A stretch of 35,882 nt of DNA from Oscillospiraceae bacterium (GCA_015063765.1 SVTN01000003.1:1-35882); one strand, 5' to 3'; shown: positions 1-8,537, counted from the stretch's first letter. A program made the numbers and translations. Notes: generated from the letters alone by a model not told the origin.

Positions 1-32
1 TATGCCCTCTTGGGCGTGAGGGGATTTATATC

Positions 33-108
33 ATATCGCATTGGAGCGAAGCGACAATATATCGCACGAGCAAAGCGAGTATATCGCGTTTGCTTGCAAA
101 CATATCGC
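33..108. repeat. Array of four ATATCGC heptamers (33-39, 59-65, 81-87, 102-108) separated by short palindromic spacers
   Basis: Read directly: ATATCGC-A-TTGGAGCGAAGCGACAA-T-ATATCGC-ACGAGCAAAGCGAGT-ATATCGC-GTTTGCTTGCAAAC-ATATCGC; each spacer is self-complementary or nearly so. Confidence 0.8.
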
Positions 109-118
109 CAAGCAGAAA

Positions 119-161
119 AAAGAGATAGCATTTCGGCTACGAACCGATTTGTTATCTCTTT
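119..161 (-). terminator. Imperfect hairpin, plausible terminator of the minus-strand dehydrogenase/aldolase operon
   Basis: AAAGAGATA (119-127) pairs with TATCTCTTT (153-161); pairing continues with a G-T wobble, C-G and A-T, then TCGG/CCGA inside. On the minus strand the stem runs into a T tract (A116-121 on +). Confidence 0.5.
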
Positions 162-194
162 CTGTTGTATAAGGGTTTGGGCTTAGCCCATAAT

Positions 195-214
195 GCATTT
201 GACCGGTCAAATGC
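195..214. repeat. 20-bp perfect palindrome GCATTTGACCGGTCAAATGC
   Basis: Direct reading; equal to its own reverse complement. Confidence 0.85.
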
Positions 215-332
215 GATGCTCGCACTTAACGGTGTTGTCCAAATTCTCCGATAAGGACATCACCCATTTTGTTCTCTGTCCTTTTTCTTTTGGTATAAGA
301 TATACTGCTCTGTCACAGATACCTCTTATAGA

Positions 333-1571
333 TCAGAAGTTTTCAAGCAGATATTTTTCCGCCTTCGCGCACCAAAGTCCGTTGGCTTCCTTCACAAGCG
401 TATCAAGGGTCGCAAAGCGGGCATCCGTCTTGCCAAGTGCTTCAAAATCGGCAAGGGCGGTGAGGGGAAGCTCGATGTGGTTGTAGATCAGCTTCTTTCC
501 GCCGGGGATGGAGGGCAGATTGACCGTCGTTTCGATGACGGCGTTCATACCGCCGATATGAGTGACCATGGGTGCAGGGTCGATGCGACCTTCGCCGATC
601 AGGCGGACGATATCCTTCATATCGTCGGGGGTCGAGCCGCTTGTGCCTGCATAATGGTGCTGCTGATAATGCACATCGTAAAAGTTTACGGGTGCGGAAA
701 AGGCTTTATCGGTAGGACCTGCAAAGAAGTTTAAGCATCCGTCGAAGCCGAGAAGGCTATCGCCCAGCGTTACAACGGCGGGAACGGGAGCGTAAACGAA
801 CACGTCGTCGTAGCCCTTGCCATCGTTGATGGCGAGAAGGCTGTCCTTATCCGTTGCGCTTGTGAAAACAAGGCGAATGCCGTCCTTTGCCGCCGCTTCG
901 GGAGAATAGATCTCTGCGGCACGCGCAAGGCGGGCTTCGTCAAGGTCGGTGACGACCACAAGCCCCGGCTTCACGTCGCCGTGGAGTGCGATATCAATGG
1001 CAACAAGCCCCATAGGACCGCAGCCTGCAAGGATGGCGACAGCGCCGCCCTCCTTGATGTTCATCTTGGGATGGTCACCGTCGGGCAGATGCAGGCTTGC
1101 CTTGTATCCGCGCAACACGCAGGAGGCAGGCTCGATGAGAGAGCCCTTGAAGAAGGCGTCGCCGCCAAACTTCTGCAAAAAGCCGTTTTCGATGATGTGC
1201 TCGTAAACGATGGAATAGGTGGAAACACCGCCAATCTCACCGAAGGAATAGCCAATGGTCTTGTTGCCGCCAAGGTAAGAAAGCACAGGGGGGCAGATGA
1301 CCTTGTCACCGACGGCAAAATCGTTTTTCCATCTTTCGCCGACCTCCACGATCTCGGCACAGAACTCGTGACCGATGATAACGGGATGCTCGGCAACGTC
1401 GTCGGGCACGCGCAGATGCTTTGCGCCCTGCTTGATGGTCTTATAGGTGGACATGCAAACGCTGTCCGAGATGATCTTGATCAAAATTTCGCCGTTTTTG
1501 ATCTCGGGAAGCGCAAACTCTTCAAGACGGACGTCGTTTTCGCCGTAAAGGCGGACTGCTTTCGTTTTCAT
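333..1571 (-). CDS. Zinc-type alcohol/polyol dehydrogenase, L-sorbose-1-phosphate reductase-like
   Basis: 412 aa; GHEFCAEIVEVGERW, AGCGPMGLVAIDIAL Rossmann motif and overall MDR layout. Confidence 0.8.
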   Translation of the reverse strand: MKTKAVRLYGENDVRLEEFALPEIKNGEILIKIISDSVCMSTYKTIKQGAKHLRVPDDVAEHPVIIGHEFCAEIVEVGERWKNDFAVGDKVICPPVLSYLGGNKTIGYSFGEIGGVSTYSIVYEHIIENGFLQKFGGDAFFKGSLIEPASCVLRGYKASLHLPDGDHPKMNIKEGGAVAILAGCGPMGLVAIDIALHGDVKPGLVVVTDLDEARLARAAEIYSPEAAAKDGIRLVFTSATDKDSLLAINDGKGYDDVFVYAPVPAVVTLGDSLLGFDGCLNFFAGPTDKAFSAPVNFYDVHYQQHHYAGTSGSTPDDMKDIVRLIGEGRIDPAPMVTHIGGMNAVIETTVNLPSIPGGKKLIYNHIELPLTALADFEALGKTDARFATLDTLVKEANGLWCAKAEKYLLENF

Positions 1572-1583
1572 ATGATGCTCTCC

Positions 1584-2453
1584 TTATACTCTGCCCGCAG
1601 AGCCGAATACACGGATCTTGGTGCGGACGGCTTCCTTCATGCGTGCGCCTGCCTCTTCGAACACGAACGCGGGCCAGGTGGAGGGGTTCTCCATCGAATT
1701 AAGCTTGTTCTTAAGACCGAGGTTCATCGCGCCGACAACGTCCGAGAAAATGTTGATCTTGGTGATGCCGTGCTTGATCGCCGCCTGCACCTGATCGTCG
1801 GGCGTACCGCTTCCGCCGTGCAGAACGAGAGGAAGATCCGACACCGCGGTGATCTCGTCGAGGCGGTCGATGCGAAGGGTAGGCGTCTTGAGGTAAACGC
1901 CGTGTGCCGTACCGATGGCAATGGCAAGCGCGTCTACGTCGGTGATCTCGTGGAAGCGAACGACCTCAGCGGGCACCGTCAAGCTGTCCTCGGGATCCTC
2001 GTTCTTCACAGTGTCATTTTCGTTGCCGACCATGGCGTTGCCGACATGACCCAGCTCTGCCTCAACGGTTGCACCGTAGGAATGTGCAATTTTGACAACC
2101 TTTCTTGTCATTTCTGCGTTTTCGGCAAAGGGAAGCACAGAGCCGTCGTACATAACAGAGGAAAATCCAACCTCAAGTGCCGCACGGATGGCGTCGAAAT
2201 CGGTCGCATGGTCCAGATGCAAGCAAACGGGAACGGTGTAGTGCTTTGCCGCTTCCTTGATCATTGCGGTAAGGATGGGAAGTCCTTTTCCGTTAAAATC
2301 AACGCCGAGTGCCTGCAAAAGTGCGGGCGAGCGCTCCTCCTCACAGGTCTCAAGCACTGCGCGGAGCATTTCATAGTTGCTGACGTCAAAGGCGGGGATG
2401 GCATAGTGCTTTGCCTTCGCATCGGCAAGCATTTCCTTCATGGATACAAGCAT
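1584..2453 (-). CDS. Class II ketose-bisphosphate aldolase (fructose-bisphosphate aldolase family)
   Basis: MLVSMKEMLADAKAKHYAIPAFDVSNYEML, CLHLDHATDFD, SVMYDGSVLPFAENAEMTRKVV, VLHGGSGTPDDQV. Start reassigned from the listed ORF to ATG at 2453, preceded by GGAGG. Confidence 0.92.
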   Translation of the reverse strand: MLVSMKEMLADAKAKHYAIPAFDVSNYEMLRAVLETCEEERSPALLQALGVDFNGKGLPILTAMIKEAAKHYTVPVCLHLDHATDFDAIRAALEVGFSSVMYDGSVLPFAENAEMTRKVVKIAHSYGATVEAELGHVGNAMVGNENDTVKNEDPEDSLTVPAEVVRFHEITDVDALAIAIGTAHGVYLKTPTLRIDRLDEITAVSDLPLVLHGGSGTPDDQVQAAIKHGITKINIFSDVVGAMNLGLKNKLNSMENPSTWPAFVFEEAGARMKEAVRTKIRVFGSAGRV

Positions 2454-2505
2454 TGTTTTTTCCTCCAAAAAATAAAACTTGACATTTATTTGATTTACCG
2501 TTATA

Positions 2506-2534
2506 ATTATAGCGAACAAACATTTCGAAATCAA
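2506..2534 (-). promoter_or_regulatory. Promoter of the aldolase/dehydrogenase operon
   Basis: Minus strand: TTGATT (2529-2534), 17-nt spacer, TATAAT (2506-2511). Confidence 0.65.
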
Positions 2535-2577
2535 TAGTTGTTCGAAATCTTTTGAAATGAACTTTTTTTCGAACAAA
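2513..2577. promoter_or_regulatory. Candidate operator cluster of TTCGAAAT / CGAACAAA repeats
   Basis: TTCGAAAT at 2524-2531 and 2541-2548, TTTGAAAT at 2551-2558, CGAACAAA at 2513-2520 and 2570-2577, overlapping the promoter. Confidence 0.5.
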
Positions 2578-2639
2578 AAGAACATTTTTTGATTGCACCT
2601 TTGCATATCATTTTAATCACGTTCCCAAAGGAGAAGGAC

Positions 2640-3464
2640 ATGTATTACAGGCACGACCTTGACTACGTCTACCCCGAGAGATGCGACGAGCACATGATCA
2701 CCGTCAACAAGAAAAGAGAGATCAAATACGACGAAAATTACCCTTATTTAAAGAAGGGCTTTTTCTTCGCCATTGCGCGCGGCGTTTTCTTCGTTTTGCT
2801 CTATATCGTCGTTTTCCCTCTTTTGCGCCTCGTCCTCGGCTTACGCATTGAAGGACGCAAAAACGTCAGACGCAACAGAAAGCTTTTCAAAAACGGTCTT
2901 ATCACCGTATCCAACCACGTCTTCATGTGGGATTTTCTGTGCGTGATGCGTGCCATCCATCCCCGTCTTGCCCGCTTCCCCGCCTGGAAGGAAAATCTCG
3001 ACGGCAATCTGCGCTGGCTCATTCGCTGGGCGGGCGGCATTCCCATCCCGACCGAAAGCTTCCGCGCCATGGCAAAATGCAACCGCGCCATAGAGGAGGT
3101 CCTAGAAAAGGGAAAGACCCTGCACTTCTTCCCCGAGGGCTCGATGTGGTTTTACTATCCCGACATCCGTCCCTTTAAGCTGGCGGTGTTCAAATACGCC
3201 GTCAAATACGATAAGCCCGTCCTTCCCATCTCTCTCTCCTTCCGTCCGCGCCGCGGACTCTATAAGCTCTTCGGCAAGAGCCCCTGCGTCGATATGCATA
3301 TCGGCGAGCCGCTTCTCATAGACAAAAGCCTTACAAAGCTTGCCGCCGCGGAGGACCTGCGTGCCCGTGCTTACCACGTCATTCAGGGAATGAACGGCAT
3401 CCACCCCGGCGACCCCACCTACAACACCGACCAAAGTCTTGACAATTACCAAAAAACGATGTAA
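2640..3464 (+). CDS. plsC: 1-acyl-sn-glycerol-3-phosphate acyltransferase (PlsC family)
   Basis: VSNHVFMWDFL (NHxxxxD) and FFPEGSMW motifs; start set to ATG 2640 after AAAGGAGAAGGAC. Confidence 0.85.
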   Translation: MYYRHDLDYVYPERCDEHMITVNKKREIKYDENYPYLKKGFFFAIARGVFFVLLYIVVFPLLRLVLGLRIEGRKNVRRNRKLFKNGLITVSNHVFMWDFLCVMRAIHPRLARFPAWKENLDGNLRWLIRWAGGIPIPTESFRAMAKCNRAIEEVLEKGKTLHFFPEGSMWFYYPDIRPFKLAVFKYAVKYDKPVLPISLSFRPRRGLYKLFGKSPCVDMHIGEPLLIDKSLTKLAAAEDLRARAYHVIQGMNGIHPGDPTYNTDQSLDNYQKTM

Positions 3465-3481
3465 TTGACAGAGGAACAAGC

Positions 3482-4195
3482 ATGGAAGAAAGACAAAAGG
3501 ATATCCTCAAGCTTTTATACGAGAAAGGGCGTGTTTCGGTTGCAGATCTTTCAAGATCGCTCTATGTTTCCGAAATGACGGTCCGGCGCGATCTTGCCGA
3601 AATGGAAAAGGGCGGCTATCTCCGCCGTTACCGCGGCGGTGCCGTTTTAAAGCAGAGCGACGGCGAGATGCCCGTATCCGAGCGCTATTTTATGAACCGT
3701 GAGGAAAAGCAATCCCTCGCACAGCGTGCCGCCGAGCATCTCTCGGACGGCATCACCGTTTTCCTCGACAGCTCCTCGACCTGCCTTTATCTGCTCCCCT
3801 ATCTTTCAAAGCACAAGGGCATCACCCTTGTGACCAACTCGGTCAAAACACTCCTGTCCGCCGCGGAAAACCATATTCCCACCATCCTCATCGGCGGCGA
3901 ATATTACGAGCAGGATATGTGCCTTGTCGGCTCGCTTGCCGAGGAAAGCGTCCGCGCCCTCAACGTCGATATTGCCTTTTTCACCACCGCGGCATACGAC
4001 GAAAAAAGCGGGATCATTTCCGATTTCGATCTGCGCCAAACGGCGATCCGCCGCTTGATCTTAAAAAACGCAGAAAAAAGCATCTTTCTTTTCGAGTCCT
4101 ACAAGCTCGGCAAACGCCTCCTTTACACCCTCGCGCATAAAAACGAGGTGTCTGCCGTTCTGCTCAGCCAAACCCCTTTAGAGAAGCAAACATAA
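3482..4195 (+). CDS. DeoR/GlpR-family transcriptional regulator
   Basis: MEERQKDILKLLYEKGRVSVADLSRSLYVSEMTVRRDLAEMEKGGYLRRYRGGAV is the DeoR HTH signature; C-terminal DeoR sensor domain. Confidence 0.95.
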   Translation: MEERQKDILKLLYEKGRVSVADLSRSLYVSEMTVRRDLAEMEKGGYLRRYRGGAVLKQSDGEMPVSERYFMNREEKQSLAQRAAEHLSDGITVFLDSSSTCLYLLPYLSKHKGITLVTNSVKTLLSAAENHIPTILIGGEYYEQDMCLVGSLAEESVRALNVDIAFFTTAAYDEKSGIISDFDLRQTAIRRLILKNAEKSIFLFESYKLGKRLLYTLAHKNEVSAVLLSQTPLEKQT

Positions 4196-4270
4196 AAAGC
4201 AAACAAAAATTGATACCTATAGAGAAAACCGTAGGTTTTCGACCTTAAAATTCAAATGAGCAAAAATAAA

Positions 4271-4295
4271 GGCAGGAAACAAGTTCCTGCCTTTT
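4271..4295. terminator. Bidirectional intrinsic terminator between convergent genes
   Basis: AAAGGCAGGAA-ACAAG-TTCCTGCCTTTT: perfect 8-bp stem GGCAGGAA/TTCCTGCC with flanking A and T tracts. Confidence 0.85.
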
Positions 4296-4396
4296 ATTCA
4301 TGAAATTTCTTTTTGTTTGCGGTTATGCCTAAATGTGACAGCCCCTTCTGTCTATATTCTTAACAAACCTGCATTTCTGCCGGCTTCTTTATGATT

Positions 4397-5230
4397 TCAT
4401 CTGACAATAACCTTTCCCTTTGCCCACGGCGCATCAAAAATGATCTCGCCGACCGAAGGCGCGGTGACCGTACCGCGCAGCGGATTTTTCACGCTGTCGA
4501 TGTGCGTTTTTACGCTTGCCTTGACGCTCGATTTTTCAAAGGCGAGATCGGTATTCTCCATCTCGCAATCCACAAGGCGCAAGCCACGGCAGTAGCAAAG
4601 CGGCTGTGTGCCGATGATCTTACAACGGATCAGCGTGAGGTTTTTCGAATACCAGCCAAGATACTCGCCCTTCAGGACGGAATCCGTTACAGTCACGTTT
4701 TCGGCATGCCAAAAGGCGTCCTTGGTGTTAAAATCGCACCGATCGATCACAGCGCCCTTCACGTATTGGAAGGAGTATTTTCCCGTGAAGGTGACGTTTT
4801 TTAAAAAGAGCTTTTCGCCGCGCAGAAGGAAATATTCTCCCTCGGCGCGCGTATTCTCCATATGTAAGCCCTTCGTCGACCAGCCAAACTCGGGGGACTT
4901 GATGTCAGAGTCGGTGATACGGACGTTTTTGCACTCTCTTAACGCCTTAATGCCGTGCATTTTGGTGTTCTCCACCGCAATTTTGCTCGAATACCAAAGT
5001 GCCGCGCGGCAATTCTCCGTCATCTCCGTGCTTGAAATGCGCACACCGTCATCGTGCCAAAAGGGGTATCTCAAATCAAAATAACAATTTTCCGTGACGA
5101 TATCCCGACATTCTTTTAAAGCACTCTCACCGTCGGCAGGTCCTTCGAAGCGACAATCCTTCACCGAGAGCGATGCTTCGCCGTACAGCGCACGCTCCGC
5201 ATCAAGCAAAAGTCCTTCTATATTTTTCAC
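4397..5230 (-). CDS. DUF3737-family right-handed beta-helix protein
   Basis: MKNIEGLLLDAERALYGEASLSVKDCRFEGPADGESALKECRDI with repeated beta-helix coils; GTG start. Confidence 0.8.
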   Translation of the reverse strand: MKNIEGLLLDAERALYGEASLSVKDCRFEGPADGESALKECRDIVTENCYFDLRYPFWHDDGVRISSTEMTENCRAALWYSSKIAVENTKMHGIKALRECKNVRITDSDIKSPEFGWSTKGLHMENTRAEGEYFLLRGEKLFLKNVTFTGKYSFQYVKGAVIDRCDFNTKDAFWHAENVTVTDSVLKGEYLGWYSKNLTLIRCKIIGTQPLCYCRGLRLVDCEMENTDLAFEKSSVKASVKTHIDSVKNPLRGTVTAPSVGEIIFDAPWAKGKVIVR

Positions 5231-5258
5231 GCCAATACCTCATGATCTTTTTTTAAGA

Positions 5259-5287
5259 ATTATAGCACATGTAAAGGAATTTATCAA
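5259..5287 (-). promoter_or_regulatory. Promoter of the DUF3737 gene
   Basis: Minus strand TTGATA - 17 nt - TATAAT. Confidence 0.7.
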
Positions 5288-5308
5288 CCTTTTTCCCTCT
5301 AAAAGCGT

Positions 5309-5337
5309 TTGACTTTTCTCTTTTCTTGTTGTATAAT
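5309..5337 (+). promoter_or_regulatory. Promoter of the YitT-HAD fusion gene
   Basis: TTGACT (5309-5314) - 17 nt - TATAAT (5332-5337). Confidence 0.75.
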
Positions 5338-5368
5338 GCTTGTAGAACAAACGAAGAAGGTCCTTTTT

Positions 5369-6814
5369 ATGCTCAAGTCGCTCTTTAAGGGTATTTCCCC
5401 GTGGGGGTGTATCCTTTCCGTCATATCCGCGAGTCTGCTCGCCTTCACCCTATACAACGTTCACGACGTCGTGGATGTCACCGAGGGCGGCGTTCTGGGG
5501 CTTTCGCTCTTTTTCGATGAGGTATTACACATCTCTCCCGCCCAAACGACTGCCGTTTTAAACCTTCTGTGCTACATATTCGGCTTTCGCGTGCTGGGAC
5601 GGAGATTTATCGTCTATTCCGCCGTCGCAACGGCAGGCTTCTCCATCTCTTATGCCGTCTACGAGCAATTTCCACCCCTCTTTCCCGAAATTGCCGCCTA
5701 CCCGCTGGCAGCCGCCGTCCTCGGTGCGCTTCTCGTAGGGGTCACCTGCGGCATCTGCGTGCGCGTCGGCGGTGCACCGTCGGGTGACGATGCGCTTGCC
5801 ATGGCGCTCTCCCACAAGCTGCGCGTGAATATCTCATGGATCTACCTTGCAAGCGATCTCATCGTTCTTGCGCTCTCGCTCTCCTACATTCCCCTGCGCC
5901 GCATCCTATACTCACTTTTAACCGTTGTCCTTTCGGGACAGGTCATCGGATATATTGAAAAAATCGGAAGGAAACCCAGACGAATGCCAAGCTACAGGAT
6001 CATTGCCACCGACCTTGACGGAACACTTCTCAACTCTCAAAAGGAAGTCAGCCCCGAGAACATCCGCGCCATTGACGAAATGACAAAGATGGGCGTCTAT
6101 CTCGTTCCCTCCTCGGGAAGAACCCTCGGCGAGATCCCCGATTGCGTCCGTAACATTCAAAGTGCAAGGTACATCATCCACTCGGACGGCGCCGTCATCT
6201 ACGATACCAAGGAAAAACGTGCGGTCGATACGAGAAACATGAAAGGCGAAACCGCCCGCCGCGCGCTCGACATCTTCTATTCCTACGAATCTCTCCTCAC
6301 CGTCCGCGCAAACGGCATTCTTTACGTTGATGCCGACGAGCAAAGAGAGGATATTTACGACAGCTACCGCCTGCCGAGATCTTATCAGCCCGCGATGCTT
6401 CACCTTGCCCAACCGATCAAGGGCTTCAAGGAGTTCTGCTACGGACTTGACGAGATCGAAATGATCTGCACCTTCTTCAAATACGATGAGGAGTTAGAGG
6501 AATGCCGCGAGCGCTTGCGCGCTGACGGTGCCTACGGTGTCGCCGCCACCGAAACCACGAACATTGAGCTTTTTGACAAGGAAGCAGGCAAGGGCAACGC
6601 CCTTCTCCGTCTTGCGGATCTCTTAGGGATCGACCGAGGGGCAACCATCGCCGTCGGTGACAACATCAACGACCTTGACAATCTCTCCCACGCGGGGCTT
6701 GCTTTGGCAATGGAAAACGCCGTGGACGAGGTCAAGCGCGCATCTCACCGCACCGTATGTCACAACGACGCCCACGTCATGAAGTACATTTTGGAAAACA
6801 TTTTAAAGGAGTGA
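5369..6814 (+). CDS. Fusion of YczE/YyaS/YitT-like integral membrane domain and Cof-type HAD-IIB phosphatase
   Basis: N-terminal ~200 aa hydrophobic membrane domain; from PSYRIIATDLDGTLLNSQKEVS onward a HAD-IIB hydrolase with DxDGT, SSGR and AVGDNINDLDNL motifs. Start set to ATG 5369. Confidence 0.85.
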   Translation: MLKSLFKGISPWGCILSVISASLLAFTLYNVHDVVDVTEGGVLGLSLFFDEVLHISPAQTTAVLNLLCYIFGFRVLGRRFIVYSAVATAGFSISYAVYEQFPPLFPEIAAYPLAAAVLGALLVGVTCGICVRVGGAPSGDDALAMALSHKLRVNISWIYLASDLIVLALSLSYIPLRRILYSLLTVVLSGQVIGYIEKIGRKPRRMPSYRIIATDLDGTLLNSQKEVSPENIRAIDEMTKMGVYLVPSSGRTLGEIPDCVRNIQSARYIIHSDGAVIYDTKEKRAVDTRNMKGETARRALDIFYSYESLLTVRANGILYVDADEQREDIYDSYRLPRSYQPAMLHLAQPIKGFKEFCYGLDEIEMICTFFKYDEELEECRERLRADGAYGVAATETTNIELFDKEAGKGNALLRLADLLGIDRGATIAVGDNINDLDNLSHAGLALAMENAVDEVKRASHRTVCHNDAHVMKYILENILKE

Positions 6815-6823
6815 GATCATCTT

Positions 6824-7303
6824 ATGCATATCAGACGCGCCGAAGAACGTGACCTTCCCGAACTCAACCGCCTGCTTCATCAGGTGCTGGATGTCCACCA
6901 CGAGGGCCGTCCCGATCTTTTCAAGAGCGGAGCAAAAAAATATACCGATGAGGAGCTTGTCGCCATCCTGCACGACGACACCACCCCCGTCTTTGCCGCT
7001 GTGGGCGACGAGGGATATCTGTTGGGATACGCGTTCTGCATCTTCATTCAGCACAAGGACAACAACATTCTCACCGATGTCAAAACGCTCTACATCGACG
7101 ACCTCTGCGTGGACGAATGCACACGTGGAACGGGGGTTGGAAAAGCCCTCTACGAGCACGTCATTTCCTTTGCAAAGGCAAGCGATTGCTACAACGTTAC
7201 TCTCAACGTTTGGGCTTGTAACACGGGAGCGATCCGCTTTTACGAAAAGCTCGGGCTTGTGCCGCAAAAATACGGAATGGAAACCATACTTGACAAAAAC
7301 TAA
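6824..7303 (+). CDS. GNAT-family N-acetyltransferase
   Basis: MHIRRAEERDLPELNRLLHQV; LCVDECTRGTGVGKALYEHVISFA (acetyl-CoA loop); NTGAIRFYEKLGLVPQ. Confidence 0.9.
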   Translation: MHIRRAEERDLPELNRLLHQVLDVHHEGRPDLFKSGAKKYTDEELVAILHDDTTPVFAAVGDEGYLLGYAFCIFIQHKDNNILTDVKTLYIDDLCVDECTRGTGVGKALYEHVISFAKASDCYNVTLNVWACNTGAIRFYEKLGLVPQKYGMETILDKN

Positions 7304-7339
7304 CATTTTTGCAAATAAAACGACGCAAAGGAGTATTTT

Positions 7340-8464
7340 ATGATATACAACGCCTTTCAAGAGCTCTCCCTCTCTATGCTCGGCATGGGCGGCATGCGCT
7401 TCCCGACGTATCCCGACGGAAAAGTCAACATGGAAGAAACGCAAAAGCTCTTTGACGCATGCATCGAGCGCGGCGTCAACTACTTTGACACCGCATGGTT
7501 TTACCACAACGGCATGTCGGAAGGTGCGGTCGGTAAGATCCTCTCCCGCTATCCGCGCGACAGCTACTACCTTGCCACCAAAATGCCTTGGTACGATTTT
7601 GAAGGAAGAGCGGGAATGGAAGCGCTCTTTGAAAAGCAGTTTGAGCGCACGGGCGTCGAATATTTCGACTTCTACCTCATCCACAACGTCAGCGACATGA
7701 CCTATCCCGTCTATACCGACCCCTCCCTCTCAATCCCCGAATTTCTCGCAGAGAAGCACAAGGAAGGACGCTTCCGCCACTTCGGCTTCTCTACGCACGC
7801 ATCCAACCCGACGCTTGTGAAATTTCTCGACATCTACGGTGAGCTGTTTGAGTTTTGCCAAATGCAACTCAACTGGCTGGACTGGAAGCTGCAGGATGCC
7901 GAAGAGAAGGTAGAGATCCTTCGCCGCCGCGGTCTTCCCATTTGGGTCATGGAGCCTCTGCGCGGCGGAAAGCTCGCCTCCCTTGCTCCCGAGGACGAGG
8001 CGGTCCTGAAAGCACTCCGTCCCGATGAAAGCATCGGCGCGTGGGCGTTCCGCTTCTTACAGTCCATTCCCGAGGTCACCCTCGTGCTGTCTGGCATGCA
8101 AAGTCTTGATATCATCGAAGAAAACGCCCGCACCTTCCAAGAGCATAAGCCGCTCACGAAAGCAGAATGGGACGCCCTGCTCGCCATCGCCGACCGCCTG
8201 CTCTCTAAGAAAACGCTTGCCTGCACCGAATGCAAATATTGCACGCGCGAGTGTCCGCAGTCGTTAGATATCCCCAAGCTGCTCTCCGTCTACAGCAACA
8301 CCTGCCTGATGGGCACCGCCCCCGACCGCGCCCGCCTCGCCAAGAAGCTCGGCGAGGATAAGCTCCCCTCCGCCTGCATCGGCTGCCGCGCCTGCGAGGC
8401 CAAATGTCCCCAAGGCATCAAGATCTCCGAGATCCTAGACGACTTCTCCAAAGCACTCAAATAA
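7340..8464 (+). CDS. Aldo/keto reductase with C-terminal 4Fe-4S domain
   Basis: GMGGMRFPTYPDG, YFDTAWFYHNGMSE, C-terminal ACTECKYCTRECPQ and ACIGCRACEAKCPQ clusters. Confidence 0.92.
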   Translation: MIYNAFQELSLSMLGMGGMRFPTYPDGKVNMEETQKLFDACIERGVNYFDTAWFYHNGMSEGAVGKILSRYPRDSYYLATKMPWYDFEGRAGMEALFEKQFERTGVEYFDFYLIHNVSDMTYPVYTDPSLSIPEFLAEKHKEGRFRHFGFSTHASNPTLVKFLDIYGELFEFCQMQLNWLDWKLQDAEEKVEILRRRGLPIWVMEPLRGGKLASLAPEDEAVLKALRPDESIGAWAFRFLQSIPEVTLVLSGMQSLDIIEENARTFQEHKPLTKAEWDALLAIADRLLSKKTLACTECKYCTRECPQSLDIPKLLSVYSNTCLMGTAPDRARLAKKLGEDKLPSACIGCRACEAKCPQGIKISEILDDFSKALK

Positions 8465-8469
8465 CCCCC

Positions 8470-8498
8470 GCCCGCTCGCTCCGCCGAGCGGGCTTTTT
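8470..8498 (+). terminator. Intrinsic terminator upstream of the polysaccharide operon
   Basis: GCCCGCTCG-CTCCGC-CGAGCGGGC-TTTTT: perfect 9-bp GC-rich stem and T tract. Confidence 0.95.
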
Positions 8499-8537
8499 GT
8501 CACAAAGGAGCGAAAGCGCACTTTTTTCGCCCAAGGG

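Noticed and set aside
33-108. CRISPR array
   Set aside because: Repeats are 7 bp, spacers are themselves palindromic, and no cas genes are present.
31-225. Small minus-strand ORF MRASHLTGQMHYG... and the overlapping plus-strand ORF 193-486
   Set aside because: Made of repeat/palindromic sequence or antisense to the dehydrogenase gene; no evidence of translation.
981-2537. 518-aa plus-strand ORF
   Set aside because: Antisense to the dehydrogenase and aldolase genes and spans their intergenic region; no domain signature.
6803-7684. 293-aa minus-strand ORF
   Set aside because: Antisense across the GNAT and aldo/keto reductase genes; no family motif.
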